Origin: Caballeronia sp. SBC1
Lineage (GTDB): Bacteria > Pseudomonadota > Gammaproteobacteria > Burkholderiales > Burkholderiaceae
Direction: 5' to 3'
Length of the DNA stretch: 64,000 nt
Assembly (NCBI RefSeq): GCF_011493005.1
Contig: NZ_CP049156.1
Coordinates: 2,046,001-2,110,000, forward strand
Part shown: positions 17,084 to 26,150 of the stretch, in pieces
How the letters are laid out: each line of letters starts with the position of its first letter
Position numbering within the stretch: position 1 is the first letter of the stretch
Program-made: the position numbers and the translations under genes
The notes under the pieces: model-generated
The model's input: only the letters and a program-made list of their open reading frames with translations
Told to the model about the DNA's origin: nothing
Databases searched by the model: none

Positions 17084-19339
17084 ATGCTCGCTATCAACCT
17101 GCACTCGCTCCGCGTCCGGCCGATGTCCGCCGCCGCACGTCATCTGTTCTTTTGTGCAGCCATGCCGCTCGCGCTCGGTTTTGCTACGAGCGGCAGCGCG
17201 CAAGCACAAAGCGCCGATACCGCCCAATCGGATACCTCAGCGAAATCAGCTGAATCGGCCGATACCACCAAGACCTTGCCCGCTGTCAAAGTTCAAGGCA
17301 CGGCCGATGTCCTGCCCGGCGATCGCGCGCCGACCTACGGCGGCGGTCAGGTTGCACGCGGTGCCAGCTTCGGCGTGCTGGGCGAACAGAAAATGATCGA
17401 CGTGCCGTTCAGCATGACGACGTACACGTCCAAGCTGATTGAAGACCAGCAGGCGCGCACGCTGGCGGACGTCCTCGATAACGACCCCGCCGTGCGCTCG
17501 GGTCTCGGCTACGGCAATCAGGCGCAGGTTTTTGTGATCCGCGGTTTCCAGCTCACCGGCGACGACATCTCGCTCAACGGCCTCTACGGCATCACGCCGC
17601 GCCAGTTGGTGGCGACCGAAACGCTGGACCGTGTGGACGTCTTCAAGGGCGCCAACGCGTTCCTGAACGGCGCATCGCCAACGGGCTCCGCCATCGGTGG
17701 CGGGATCAACCTGGAGCTCAAGCGCGCCGACGACAAACCCCTGACGCGCGTAACGGTCGAAGGTTCGGGGTCCGGCGAGCTCGGTACGCACGTCGACGTG
17801 GGGCGCCGTTTCGGCAGCGACGGCCAGTTCGGGATTCGCGTGAACAGCATGGTCCGTGACGGCGAAACCAGTGTCGACGATGAACATAAACGTAGCACCG
17901 CAACGTCCGTCTCGCTCGATTATCGCGGCGACAAACTGCGTCTCTACGGCGACTTTCTCTATCAACGCGAACGTGTGAACGACGGCCGTCCTACGGTCAA
18001 CCTGACCGGCACGAACATCGTGATCCCGGCGGTGCCTTCGGCGTCATACAACTACGCGCAAACGTGGTCATACACGGCGCTGGAAGATACGGTCGGGATT
18101 GCGCGTGCGGAATACGACTTCCTGCCGGGCTGGACGGCGTATGTGGCGGGCGGCGTGCATCACGCAAACGAACACGGCGACTACTCCTCCCCCATCTATA
18201 ACGGCGATACCGGTCTGACGACCGCCAACCGCCTGGGCGTGCCGCGTAAAACCGATGCGTACTCGGCCGAGGCGGGCGTACACGGGCGGTTCGCGACCGG
18301 TCCGGTGACGCATTTCGTCACGGCGGGCGGTTCGATCACGAGCATTCAAGACAGCTCGGCGTACGACTATTCCGGCAGCTATTCCACGAGCCTCTACGAC
18401 ACCATCCAGGTGCCGCGTCCGTCGGCCACGCCCGTCGGCAATTTTGCGAATCCGCTGGAGACCGACAGCACGTTGATCCGAAGTGTCGCGGTCTCCGATA
18501 CATTGGGTTTTCTCAACGACCGCGTGCTCTTCACGCTGGGTGCGCGCCGGCAGGAATTGCACACGAACAACTACGCGACGGCGACAGGCGCGCTGACATC
18601 GTCGTATGCGGATGCGATCACTACCCCGATCCTTGGGCTGGTGGTGAAGCCTTGGCAAAACGTCGCGTTTTTTGCCAACCGCAGCGAAGCGCTGGCTGAG
18701 GGCCAGCAGGCCCCGCAGACCGCGTTGAACTACGGTACGAAGCTCGCGCCGGCACGCTCGAAGCAATACGAAGTGGGCGTGAAATATGACGTGGATCGCT
18801 TTGGCGCTTCCTTCGCGGCGTATCAGATTGAGGAGCCAACGGCTTATACGAACGCCTCCGACATTTTCGCGGAGAACGGGAAGGAGCGGCATCGCGGGCT
18901 GGAAGCCGCCGTGTATGGCGAGCCGTTGAAGGGCGTACGTCTGCTGGCGGGTGCCTCGGTGATCAAGGCCGAATTGCTCGATACCTACGAGGGAGCGACC
19001 GATGGCAACCGTCCAACGGGGGTGCCGAACTTCCTGTTCAACCTGGGTGCCGAGTACGACGTACCTATGTTGCCTGGGCTCACGTTGACGGCGCGGTACT
19101 TGCACACGGCGAAGCAATACTTCGATGTCGCCAATACGGCGTCGATCCCTTCGTGGAACCGGTTTGATGTGGGCGCGCGATACGCAACCAATCTCTTCGG
19201 CAGGAGTACGACGTTCCGCGCCAGCGTGATCAATGTGGCCAACAAGGCCTACTGGGCGACGGCATCGACGTCCGGACAGGGGTACATCACGCAAGGCGCA
19301 CCGCGCACGGTGTTGTTCTCGATGACGACCGATTTTTAA
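17084..19339 (+). CDS. TonB-dependent siderophore receptor
   Basis: A 751-residue outer-membrane receptor that imports a ferric siderophore using TonB energy. An N-terminal signal peptide ends near SAQAQ. The plug domain begins around LPAVKVQGTAD and includes PFSMTTYTSKLIEDQQARTLADVLDNDP, typical of the FhuE/FpvA/FoxA siderophore receptor group. The rest forms the beta-barrel, ending in the terminal aromatic motif VLFSMTTDF expected for assembly. No signalling extension or FecR/FecI pair is present, so control is probably direct through Fur. Start alternatives exist at 17123. The PepSY operon converges on it from the opposite side. The specific siderophore cannot be assigned. Confidence 0.92.
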   Translation: MLAINLHSLRVRPMSAAARHLFFCAAMPLALGFATSGSAQAQSADTAQSDTSAKSAESADTTKTLPAVKVQGTADVLPGDRAPTYGGGQVARGASFGVLGEQKMIDVPFSMTTYTSKLIEDQQARTLADVLDNDPAVRSGLGYGNQAQVFVIRGFQLTGDDISLNGLYGITPRQLVATETLDRVDVFKGANAFLNGASPTGSAIGGGINLELKRADDKPLTRVTVEGSGSGELGTHVDVGRRFGSDGQFGIRVNSMVRDGETSVDDEHKRSTATSVSLDYRGDKLRLYGDFLYQRERVNDGRPTVNLTGTNIVIPAVPSASYNYAQTWSYTALEDTVGIARAEYDFLPGWTAYVAGGVHHANEHGDYSSPIYNGDTGLTTANRLGVPRKTDAYSAEAGVHGRFATGPVTHFVTAGGSITSIQDSSAYDYSGSYSTSLYDTIQVPRPSATPVGNFANPLETDSTLIRSVAVSDTLGFLNDRVLFTLGARRQELHTNNYATATGALTSSYADAITTPILGLVVKPWQNVAFFANRSEALAEGQQAPQTALNYGTKLAPARSKQYEVGVKYDVDRFGASFAAYQIEEPTAYTNASDIFAENGKERHRGLEAAVYGEPLKGVRLLAGASVIKAELLDTYEGATDGNRPTGVPNFLFNLGAEYDVPMLPGLTLTARYLHTAKQYFDVANTASIPSWNRFDVGARYATNLFGRSTTFRASVINVANKAYWATASTSGQGYITQGAPRTVLFSMTTDF

Positions 19340-19472
19340 CCGGTCGCACGGAATGGGCTGCTCGCGTCGGTGGCCGGGCGGCCTTGATTGCGAGCCGTCG
19401 TCGGCGCTTTTTTCGATGCAGCCCGCAGCCGAATTCCTCGAAAACCCCGGTGGGATTCGATCCTATCCGGCC

Positions 19473-21092
19473 TTATTTATCGACAGCCAGCCCGGCGGCC
19501 CAGACACTATCCTGCCGCCCGGCAGCAGCCCGCCGCGCAGTAGCCCGCCACATCCAGGCAAAACAAGCCGCTCCAACAGCCGCACAAACGTCCACTCCGA
19601 CTGCCGAAGGCTCAAACCACAAACCTGTCGATGGCGCGAGCCAACCGGCAATCGACGCGAGCGGCACGAGCAAGGTCGTGCCCGTAGCCAGCGCCAGCAA
19701 CTCGACTGAGCCGCGCGCCGCGCCGCGCAAAAAGGCCCACGCAATACTCACCAAGAACACCGTGTAGTAGATCCACGCGTGCCACGCAGACATGTCGGCG
19801 ACGCGCCCATTCAGCCACTTGCCCGCTGCGAGCGTCGCAGAAATACCCGCGATGCACCCAAGCGTCACGCCAACCGTCAGCGCCGCCATGAAATACGCCG
19901 CGCGCCGCTGCTTGGGGGGCACCCTATCGTCCTCTGCGACCGCTTGAGCGCGACGTTCAAGCTTTCGGCGACTCTCGATCCAAAGCAAATTACCCGAATA
20001 AAACAAGAAGGCGCCAGCCAGGCCGAGAAAGAAATAACCCCATTGAACGGGTGCGCCGCCATAACTCCCGAAGTGCAGCGCAAAGAACGCACTGGTAGCC
20101 GCGGACCACGCGTTGGCATCAGGGGCGCCGGGAAGGAACTGCGCATTCAGAAATTGTCCGCTCACCGGGTCCAGCAGAGCAAAACCGCCGCTGCGCGCCA
20201 GATACCGAGGATCATCGCCCCGGACAAATACCGTTGCGCCCGGAGCGCCCGCCCCCCGATAACTCAACTCCCGCGCCTCGAAGCCCGGCGCGCGCTGCTT
20301 TACCGCCGCCAGGATCTTAAGCGGTGGAAGCAAGGTCACTGCGCCGCCCGGCTCCGCCGGTGCCTTCGCGAAATACGGGTTCTGTGCCTGCTTGGTGGCA
20401 TCAAGCGTGCCGCTGTAGATCACGTGATCCTGTACAGCAAATATGGTGTCGTTCAACCCGAACGCGACCACCGACAACGCCATCAGTATGTGAAACGGCA
20501 AACTCAGGATGCCGATCACGTTATGCGCATCCAGCCACATCCGCTTCAGGTTCTTGCCCACGCGCAACGCGAACAAGTCCTTGACGAGACTCGGCAACAA
20601 CACAATCACGCCCGACACCAGCGCCAGCCCGTAAAGCAATGACACGACACCCATCACGCCCATGCCGACACTGAAGCCGCCGGGAATGCCGGCCGTCATG
20701 TGCAGGATATCGATGAAACGTGCAGCGTTCGATGTCTCCCGCGTATGGGTTTCGAGCTTGCCGTCGGCGTTCAGGGTTGCGGTGACCCGCTGCGACTGAC
20801 CGCGCGGGCGCCACGAAAGACTCGCTGCACCCGGGGGTTCAAGCCGCAGCGTGAACTGTCGACGCGCGGCCGGATACGCGGCCAGCGTCTGTTCGATCAC
20901 CGCAGACGCCTGCTCCAGCGGAAATGTTTGAGCATGCTCGAACGCTGGCGACGGCGGCGTGACCCAGTCGTCCAGCGTGTCCTTGAACATGGTGATCGCG
21001 CCGGCGTAGAACGCGATAAAAAGCGCGAGGCCAGCAACAATGCCAGTCCACGTGTGAACCGTCTTATAGACGCGGATGACGTCGCTGCGCAT
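19473..21092 (-). CDS. PepSY-associated transmembrane protein (iron uptake)
   Basis: A 539-residue inner-membrane protein with an N-terminal helix (HTWTGIVAGLALFIAFYAGAI), a PepSY-type periplasmic region, and further helices through about residues 140-500. The motif VHTWTG and the membrane His residues resemble FoxB/PiuB-type proteins, proposed to reduce ferric siderophores at the inner membrane. The start at 21092 is four bases after the DUF3649 gene; the frame is open to 21161 but that region belongs to the upstream gene. It is the last gene of a three-gene operon behind a Fur box. Function as a reductase is inferred from family, not shown here. Confidence 0.87.
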   Translation of the reverse strand: MRSDVIRVYKTVHTWTGIVAGLALFIAFYAGAITMFKDTLDDWVTPPSPAFEHAQTFPLEQASAVIEQTLAAYPAARRQFTLRLEPPGAASLSWRPRGQSQRVTATLNADGKLETHTRETSNAARFIDILHMTAGIPGGFSVGMGVMGVVSLLYGLALVSGVIVLLPSLVKDLFALRVGKNLKRMWLDAHNVIGILSLPFHILMALSVVAFGLNDTIFAVQDHVIYSGTLDATKQAQNPYFAKAPAEPGGAVTLLPPLKILAAVKQRAPGFEARELSYRGAGAPGATVFVRGDDPRYLARSGGFALLDPVSGQFLNAQFLPGAPDANAWSAATSAFFALHFGSYGGAPVQWGYFFLGLAGAFLFYSGNLLWIESRRKLERRAQAVAEDDRVPPKQRRAAYFMAALTVGVTLGCIAGISATLAAGKWLNGRVADMSAWHAWIYYTVFLVSIAWAFLRGAARGSVELLALATGTTLLVPLASIAGWLAPSTGLWFEPSAVGVDVCAAVGAACFAWMWRATARRAAAGRQDSVWAAGLAVDK

Positions 21093-21096
21093 GGGG

Positions 21097-21417
21097 TTAT
21101 CGAGTGAAAAAATGACGGGCGAGCGCGAGCATGGCAAAGCCGGTGAGATTCGCGCCGCCAAGCCAGACCCACGCGCGCAAGCCGGTTCGGAACATGAAAC
21201 TGGCGCTCATCACCCCGATCCACACGGGTGGCACGAGCCACATTGCGACCTGGAATTTGTTCTGCACATCCAGTGCGCCCGGCGACAGGCAGGCAAGCAA
21301 TCCGCTCGCGGCAATCGCAAGCCCAAACCCTCCGATCACGCCTGCCAGCGTCTTCGACAACCAGTCCCGCGACAGCCTGTTGCGCTCTTTCGCGCGCCGA
21401 ACGGCCTCCAATGTCAA
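21097..21417 (-). CDS. DUF3649-like small membrane protein (iron uptake operon)
   Basis: A 106-residue protein with three hydrophobic segments (GVIGGFGLAIAASGLLACL, MWLVPPVWIGVMSASFMF and VWLGGANLTGFAMLALA). The layout and context match DUF3649 proteins, which accompany PepSY proteins and siderophore receptors. The start is a TTG at 21417 that overlaps the DUF3325 stop as TTGA, so it is probably translated by coupling. Its biochemical role is unknown; perhaps it assists the PepSY reductase. Confidence 0.75.
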   Translation of the reverse strand: MTLEAVRRAKERNRLSRDWLSKTLAGVIGGFGLAIAASGLLACLSPGALDVQNKFQVAMWLVPPVWIGVMSASFMFRTGLRAWVWLGGANLTGFAMLALARHFFTR

Positions 21418-21716
21418 CGCATCACCCGCGATGCGCCACCAACCCGGACTCGCTCAAGCAACACGCCGATAAACGGACACGCAGTCAGGCTCGCCATGGC
21501 CGCCGTGAATACGATGGCAAGCGAGGTGGCGGGATGCAGCCTGCTTGCGCCCATGCCTATAACAAAGGCCAGAATGCTTAACATTGCCGCAAGTGTTCTG
21601 AACAGCCGCGGCGGCAACGGAGCGCGCAGCCAGCGCTGGCCCGGGGCGGCCAGATAAAACGCGAGTGCGCCGGCAATCGCGAACAGCACGGATGCCGGCA
21701 TGAAAAAATCTTGCAT
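21414..21716 (-). CDS. DUF3325-like small membrane protein (iron uptake operon)
   Basis: A 100-residue protein with about three transmembrane helices (ASVLFAIAGALAFYLAA, LFRTLAAMLSILAFVIGM and AIVFTAAMASLTACPFIGV). It matches the DUF3325 proteins found with DUF3649 and PepSY genes in iron-regulated operons. The frame is open to 21743 through a TTG that lies inside a hairpin, but ATG 21716 gives a cleaner N-terminus. It is first in the operon; a perfect hairpin (21736-21765) and a Fur box (21767-21785) lie directly upstream. Confidence 0.75.
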   Translation of the reverse strand: MQDFFMPASVLFAIAGALAFYLAAPGQRWLRAPLPPRLFRTLAAMLSILAFVIGMGASRLHPATSLAIVFTAAMASLTACPFIGVLLERVRVGGASRVMR

Positions 21717-21735
21717 GGAGAGCGTGCAGAAGTGC

Positions 21736-21765
21736 CGTCTCAATCCATAAAAACGGATTGAGACG
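21736..21765. promoter_or_regulatory. Perfect 11-bp hairpin in the leader of the DUF3325-PepSY operon
   Basis: CGTCTCAATCC and GGATTGAGACG form a perfect 11-bp stem around an 8-base loop. It lies between the Fur box and the first start codon of the minus-strand iron operon, so it is probably transcribed in the 5' leader. No T-run follows in either direction, so it is not an ordinary terminator. Confidence 0.7.
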
Positions 21766-21766
21766 C

Positions 21767-21785
21767 GTTATTGAGAATCATTATC
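21767..21785. promoter_or_regulatory. Fur box of the PepSY operon
   Basis: GTTATTGAGAATCATTATC matches the 19-bp Fur consensus GATAATGATAATCATTATC at 16 of 19 positions by hand count. It is placed to repress the minus-strand DUF3325-DUF3649-PepSY operon when iron is sufficient. Confidence 0.8.
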
Positions 21786-21915
21786 ATACAGAAATTTACG
21801 ATGCGCAGGGCATCGGCGTCTACTGCGGGCCGTCGACACCTTGCATGATGGCAACCTAAAGGATGGCTGGAGATAGCCGGAACGCCTTCACTCGCGTATG
21901 GCCTTTACCATGCAA

Positions 21916-21939
21916 ACGGCCCGCTCGAGAGCGGGCCGT
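21916..21939 (-). terminator. Strong hairpin, probable terminator of the Lys-rich peptide gene
   Basis: ACGGCCCGCTC, GA, GAGCGGGCCGT: perfect 11-bp arms. On the minus strand it is followed by TTTGCAT. It lies about 126 bases after the stop of the minus-strand small gene at 22066-22176, whose transcript it may end. The stretch 21786-22065 holds no other gene I can support. Confidence 0.55.
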
Positions 21940-22065
21940 AAATGACCAAACTGTTCTGCAGGAAGCAGGAAGTCTGGAAGCTGAAGCCGGGTAAAGATCA
22001 AACGGGCGGACGTTTGAACGCGCCAGTCTGCAACCCTTGCATCACTTCCAAAACCATCACTTCCA

Positions 22066-22176
22066 TTACTGCCGCTTGGACGCCTCCTTCTTCACTTTCT
22101 TCGCTTCTTTCTTTTCTTTCGGCGATTTGACAGCGACCTTCTTCTCGGTTTTCTTCGCGTCCTGGCTCTTGCTCAT
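22066..22176 (-). CDS. Very short lysine-rich protein
   Basis: A 36-residue protein: MSKSQDAKKTEKKVAVKSP followed by KEKKEAKKVKKEASKRQ. About 15 of 36 residues are Lys, and it has no hydrophobic segment. The start is supported by GGAG six bases upstream of the ATG; the longer open frame to 22269 lacks such a site. Small basic Lys/Ala/Glu-rich proteins of this type may bind nucleic acid or other polyanions, but no function can be assigned. It stands alone between the iron operon and an 87-residue hypothetical gene. Confidence 0.6.
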   Translation of the reverse strand: MSKSQDAKKTEKKVAVKSPKEKKEAKKVKKEASKRQ

Positions 22177-22304
22177 GATGTGCTCCGTGGTTGACCTGAC
22201 ATTATTGCCCGAGCCGCTGCAGTTTGGGAACATGGGGACATAAATATGCGTCGCCGGGCTCTGCTGCATGACTCCAGGTTAAGACGAAAACAAAGCTAAA
22301 ACGC

Positions 22305-22568
22305 TCAATCGATCTTCGAGCGCAGTTCTTGAGCGCTCACCCGCAACGCCTGATAACCGGAACGCGCGTGCTCTGGCAAATCCGGGTCGCCTATAAGGGT
22401 GCCCAGCGTCTCGATCAAGCTATAGAGGATGCCCTTGGCCGCGCCCGCGGCCATGACGCCCGACGCGTAGGAATGATCGACGTGGCTGATGGCGGCATCG
22501 AAGTGGTCCTGTTCCGGGGGCGTGTCCGCCGCCGGCGTGACCGGGTTCTCTGTCGAGTTGGGTTCCAT
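22305..22568 (-). CDS. Hypothetical 87-residue protein
   Basis: Not recognised. The N-terminal 25 residues are polar and Pro/Thr-rich. The rest could form two helices: SHVDHSYASGVMAAGAAKGILYSLIETLGTLI (weakly hydrophobic) and PEHARSGYQALRVSAQELRSKID. There is no signal peptide and no cysteine. AGAGG precedes the ATG. The neighbours are the Lys-rich peptide downstream and the Rieske gene upstream, all on the same strand. Confidence 0.6.
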   Translation of the reverse strand: MEPNSTENPVTPAADTPPEQDHFDAAISHVDHSYASGVMAAGAAKGILYSLIETLGTLIGDPDLPEHARSGYQALRVSAQELRSKID

Positions 22569-22666
22569 GATGGTCGACCTCTTCTGGTTAATACTTCATG
22601 ACTGCGACGTCTTGACTAAGACGTTGTTACTGCGACGTTGTGTCATGTACGACTATCAGCCGGCTG

Positions 22667-23806
22667 CTATTCACTGATCGGCTGGATCATATGCACACGA
22701 CGCTCCGTCGCGGGTTCTCGAACCGGCGCGCCGCATTCAGTGAGCAGCGAGCGCAGTTCAAGTATGACCGGGAAGACCTCATGATTATGATCCGCGCCCT
22801 GCCGGTCATGTGCTTCCTGCTCGCGCTCCACGATCCACCGGTCTTCCTTGAAGATACGCTCCGTGAACCACACCAGCAACGGCCACGCGGCATCAAGAAT
22901 GCCCGGGATCTTCGGCCGGCGGATGGACAGCAGGCCGAACGTGCGGTTGGTGCGCTGCTCGGCGTCGAGCGGCACGTACGCGATCCACAGATCCATCACC
23001 ATCGTCTGGTCCTTGGTGCGGATCCTGAGCGTCTGGTACGGATACTCGGTACGGATCGTCATCACGTCTTTGTTGTTCTCGTCGGGCTTCGTGCCGCGCT
23101 TCTGGCTGAACACCAACGCCTCGCCGATCGGCTGCTTGCCCTCCTCGCGCGCGAATGTGTAGTTCACTTCCACCCAGTCGTCGCCACGGCTACGTCCGAC
23201 CGAACGCGCCTTCATCTGCCCCATTTGCTTGCGATGCAGGAACTGATGGTTCATGTCCATCAGGTTCTCGTGCATGAAGGTGTAATGGCACTTCACTTCG
23301 CGGCCGAAGCGGCGGGTCTTGTAGGCTTTGTCGCCCACGGAACCGAGCGCTGGAAACGGCGTGGTCTCGGCGAGCAGCGGGTCGCCGGGGAAAATAAAGA
23401 TCAGGCCGGCTTCTTCCCGGCACGGATACGAGCGCACTCCATTCGGCAAGCGTTCGCGCCCGAGATACGGGACGTCGATACAGCGTCCGGTGCAGTCGTA
23501 GGTCCAGCCGTGGTAACAGCATCGAATGGATTCGCCGTCGACCACGCCCGCGTGCAGCGGCACCTGTCGATGCGCACAGCGGTCTTCCAGCGCGAACACT
23601 TTGTCGCTTTCCGTGCGTACGAGCACGACGGGGTCGCCGGCAAAACGAACGCCATGCGCCTTGCCGCGTTTTACTTCCCGCGACCATGCGACCGGATACC
23701 AGTGATCGGGGTGAATATCGACACGGCGCAGATCGCGCGCCGGTGGTTGAGACTGTTGGGACGGAAGTTCGCTTGGAGCGACGTCCTGCTGCAGCGCTAC
23801 ATGCAT
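22667..23806 (-). CDS. Rieske-type aromatic-ring oxygenase alpha subunit-like protein
   Basis: A 379-residue non-haem iron oxygenase. The Rieske [2Fe-2S] centre is CxH (C77-A-H79) plus CxxH (C96-C-Y-H99) followed by GWTYDCTG. The catalytic-iron motif is in the middle, HENLMDMNHQFLHRKQ, with the two His and Asp/Asn context expected. Such proteins oxygenate or demethylate aromatic or other ring compounds and need a separate reductase. No reductase, ferredoxin or beta subunit gene is nearby, so it must use one encoded elsewhere. The substrate is unknown. The 394-base gap upstream (23807-24200) shows no gene or clear signal. Confidence 0.88.
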   Translation of the reverse strand: MHVALQQDVAPSELPSQQSQPPARDLRRVDIHPDHWYPVAWSREVKRGKAHGVRFAGDPVVLVRTESDKVFALEDRCAHRQVPLHAGVVDGESIRCCYHGWTYDCTGRCIDVPYLGRERLPNGVRSYPCREEAGLIFIFPGDPLLAETTPFPALGSVGDKAYKTRRFGREVKCHYTFMHENLMDMNHQFLHRKQMGQMKARSVGRSRGDDWVEVNYTFAREEGKQPIGEALVFSQKRGTKPDENNKDVMTIRTEYPYQTLRIRTKDQTMVMDLWIAYVPLDAEQRTNRTFGLLSIRRPKIPGILDAAWPLLVWFTERIFKEDRWIVEREQEAHDRQGADHNHEVFPVILELRSLLTECGAPVREPATERRVHMIQPISE

Positions 23807-24200
23807 GTACGATGCCTCCGCTTGAGGGAATCGGCAAGAAAACAGACGAAAAAAGTGCTTTGAGGAGACATTGCAACCAAAGGCCTATCGCAGTCTACAC
23901 GCCAGACGACAATTGAGCCGCGAAGAGGGGTGGCGAACGACATCGGAAGTGCGCTGGATGGGCGTGCGCAGGGGCTGCGGTGGCATTTTCGAGGCGTTTT
24001 TGCGGCACTTCGCCGCTCTGCCGGACAACATTCCTACGACGATTTTTTCGCCTCGCTTACGGTGCTCGCTGCACGACCCATCCTGCTAATACGCAACCGT
24101 TCGGGCGTGTCTCCGATCCAACCGCCCTGCGTTATATCCACCTGCCTCATCGCCTCGGGCCGGCCTTCTCACTTCCGATATGTTGGATTCGTCAGATTTG

Positions 24201-24836
24201 TCAGAGGCCGGTGCGCCTGAATATCAGGCAGAAATTGTTCGCCGGCATGGGCACGGCCTCTTCCATCCATAAGTCTGCCGCGCGCCCGAGCTCTACCAGG
24301 TCTTCCATATTTCGAATGCCCCAGGTGGGATTGGTGGCGCGAAGCTGATTGTCGAAGGCTTCGTTGCTCGGGGCGGTATGCGCCCCGTCGCGCTTGTAAG
24401 GTCCGTACAAAAAGAGCACACCGTCGTTTGCCAGGTGCTCTCCGGCTCCCTGGAAAAGCGCTTCGGCGGCGGCCCACGGCGCAATATGGATCATATTGAT
24501 ACAGACGATTGCCGCAAGGACGTCCGGCACGGGCCAAGGAGCCGACCGGACATCCAGGGCGAGCGCCGCGTTGAGATTGGCGAGTGAAGTGTGCTTGCGC
24601 CAAGCGTCGATAGAAGCACGCGAAGTCGCGTCGGGATCGCTCGGTTGCCAGGTGACGGCAGGCAGCGCAGCGGCGAAGTGGACGGCATGCTGCCCCGTTC
24701 CGCTCGCGATTTCGAGGACTACGCCGGACTTGGGCAGCACACGGCTCAGCACATCGAGAATAGGTCCGCGATTGCGCTCAGCGGCGGGCGCCACGCGGCG
24801 CAGAGGGTCGGGGTTATCCGGGTTGTTGGGGCTCAC
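24201..24836 (-). CDS. DUF938 SAM-dependent methyltransferase-like protein
   Basis: A 211-residue protein matching the DUF938 family. It starts with PAAERNRGPILDVLSRVLP, then the SAM-binding motif VLEIASGTGQHAVHFA, WQPSDPD (motif II acidic residue) and the strand ICINMIHIAPW. GTG 24836 is chosen because it gives the family length and has GGAA upstream; the frame is open to 24926 without family-like sequence. The methyl acceptor is unknown. The 563-base gap 24837-25399 contains open frames with no recognisable composition and I see no gene or clear site in it. Confidence 0.85.
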   Translation of the reverse strand: MSPNNPDNPDPLRRVAPAAERNRGPILDVLSRVLPKSGVVLEIASGTGQHAVHFAAALPAVTWQPSDPDATSRASIDAWRKHTSLANLNAALALDVRSAPWPVPDVLAAIVCINMIHIAPWAAAEALFQGAGEHLANDGVLFLYGPYKRDGAHTAPSNEAFDNQLRATNPTWGIRNMEDLVELGRAADLWMEEAVPMPANNFCLIFRRTGL

Positions 24837-25399
24837 GGTGCATTTCCAGATTAAGTGCTGGCGAGCGTAAGCGCGCGACAGGCACAGGTCAAGCGAAGAG
24901 CCTCCGATAGCTTTGCCGGCGAGCATGAAGAAAAATGCCGATGGCGGGAGCCCGGACGAGCTGCCGATGAACAGCGGAAAAAAGTGGCGGAAAGAGACCG
25001 TAATGAAGAGCGAGCAACGCCGCTGAGGAAGCCGATGAACCGCCGGTCAAACCGATCATTCACATTCAGCGACACTAAAGAACGAACGGCCACGAGGACG
25101 CACCCTTTAGAATGACGCTCCGAACAAGCGGTCAGAACGGGAAACCCAGTCGCCCGGACCAAGGCGCGATTCCTGCTATCCCGGTGCGGCCTGCCGCCAA
25201 ACCTGTGTATCCTGACGCACTGATGGAATCTGCAGGGACCGAGGCCGTATGCAGCTGGACGACACCGCCTGACGTTGAAAGCTGATCGAACGCTGCACGC
25301 GGTACCAACCGGACATCGCTCGACCCGGCGCCTGCCTGCTACCCGGCATCGAACAGCGGCCGCGCCGCGCCCGTCCATGCAATCCTAATGGAGCCTCCC

Positions 25400-25966
25400 A
25401 TGCAACCTGATTCACCCGCAGGCATTCCCGGTCAAAGCCAGGAGCCTTTGAGCGACGATCTCATCGATTTCGCGAGCGAGGTCTTCGACGTAGCCCGCCG
25501 CGGCGACGCCGCCATGCTCGACGCCTTGCTGCACAAAGGCCTGCCACCGAACCTGCGCAACGACAAGGGCGACACGCTCGTCATGCTCGCGAGTTATCAC
25601 GGCCACGCCGACGCGGTGCGCGTGCTGCTCGAACACAAGGCGGACCCGAACCTGCGCAACGACAACGGCCAGACGCCGATCGCAGGCGCGGCGTTCAAGG
25701 GTTACAAGCCGGTCATCGAGGTTTTGCTGGAACATGGCGCCGACGTGGAAGGGGCATCGCCAGACGGACGCACGGCGTTGATGATCGCGGCCATGTTCAA
25801 TCGACTGGAAATGGTGGAGTTCCTGATCGAAAAAGGCGCGAACCCCGACGCGAAGGACGCGAACGGTTTTACCGCACGCGACGCCGCCGCGAAAATGGGC
25901 GCGCCCGACACCGTCGCGCGGCTGGCGCAGGCGACCGAGGCAAAGTCACGTCCGCCGGGCGTTTGA
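25400..25966 (+). CDS. Ankyrin-repeat protein
   Basis: A 188-residue soluble protein made of about four ankyrin repeats after a 25-residue polar lead. Repeat units such as DKGDTLVMLASYHGHADAVR, DNGQTPIAGAAFKGYKPVIE and DGRTALMIAAMFNRLEMVEF each show the TPLxxAxxxGxxxxV pattern. No signal peptide or membrane helix is present, so it is likely cytoplasmic and acts by protein-protein contact. The start at 25400 is set by GGAG at 25390; the upstream ATG 25388 overlaps that site. Its partner is unknown. It is followed on the same strand by a PRC-barrel lipoprotein gene after 184 bases. Confidence 0.9.
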   Translation: MQPDSPAGIPGQSQEPLSDDLIDFASEVFDVARRGDAAMLDALLHKGLPPNLRNDKGDTLVMLASYHGHADAVRVLLEHKADPNLRNDNGQTPIAGAAFKGYKPVIEVLLEHGADVEGASPDGRTALMIAAMFNRLEMVEFLIEKGANPDAKDANGFTARDAAAKMGAPDTVARLAQATEAKSRPPGV

Positions 25967-26150
25967 GCGACACGGGACGAAACGGGACGAGACGAGCTGG
26001 GGCCGCACGAGCGCAACGGCTTCGCGCGCCGCTCGTCCGGTCCGGGTCGAACGTCACCCCGAACGTCCCCCCTAACCCACGCGCCGTCGATAACCCGTGC
26101 GACGGCGCACCAATTTCGTGAAGGCAGCCCTGCAACATGGAGCTCTTGTG

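Noticed and set aside
23930..24220. Plus-strand open frame of 96 codons in the 394-base gap beside the Rieske gene
   Set aside because: Composition like random high-G+C sequence, no ribosome site, and it overlaps the DUF938 3' end.
24851..25378. Open frames in the 563-base gap between the DUF938 and ankyrin genes
   Set aside because: Low-quality Arg/Ser-rich translations, no ribosome site and no motif; treated as non-coding.
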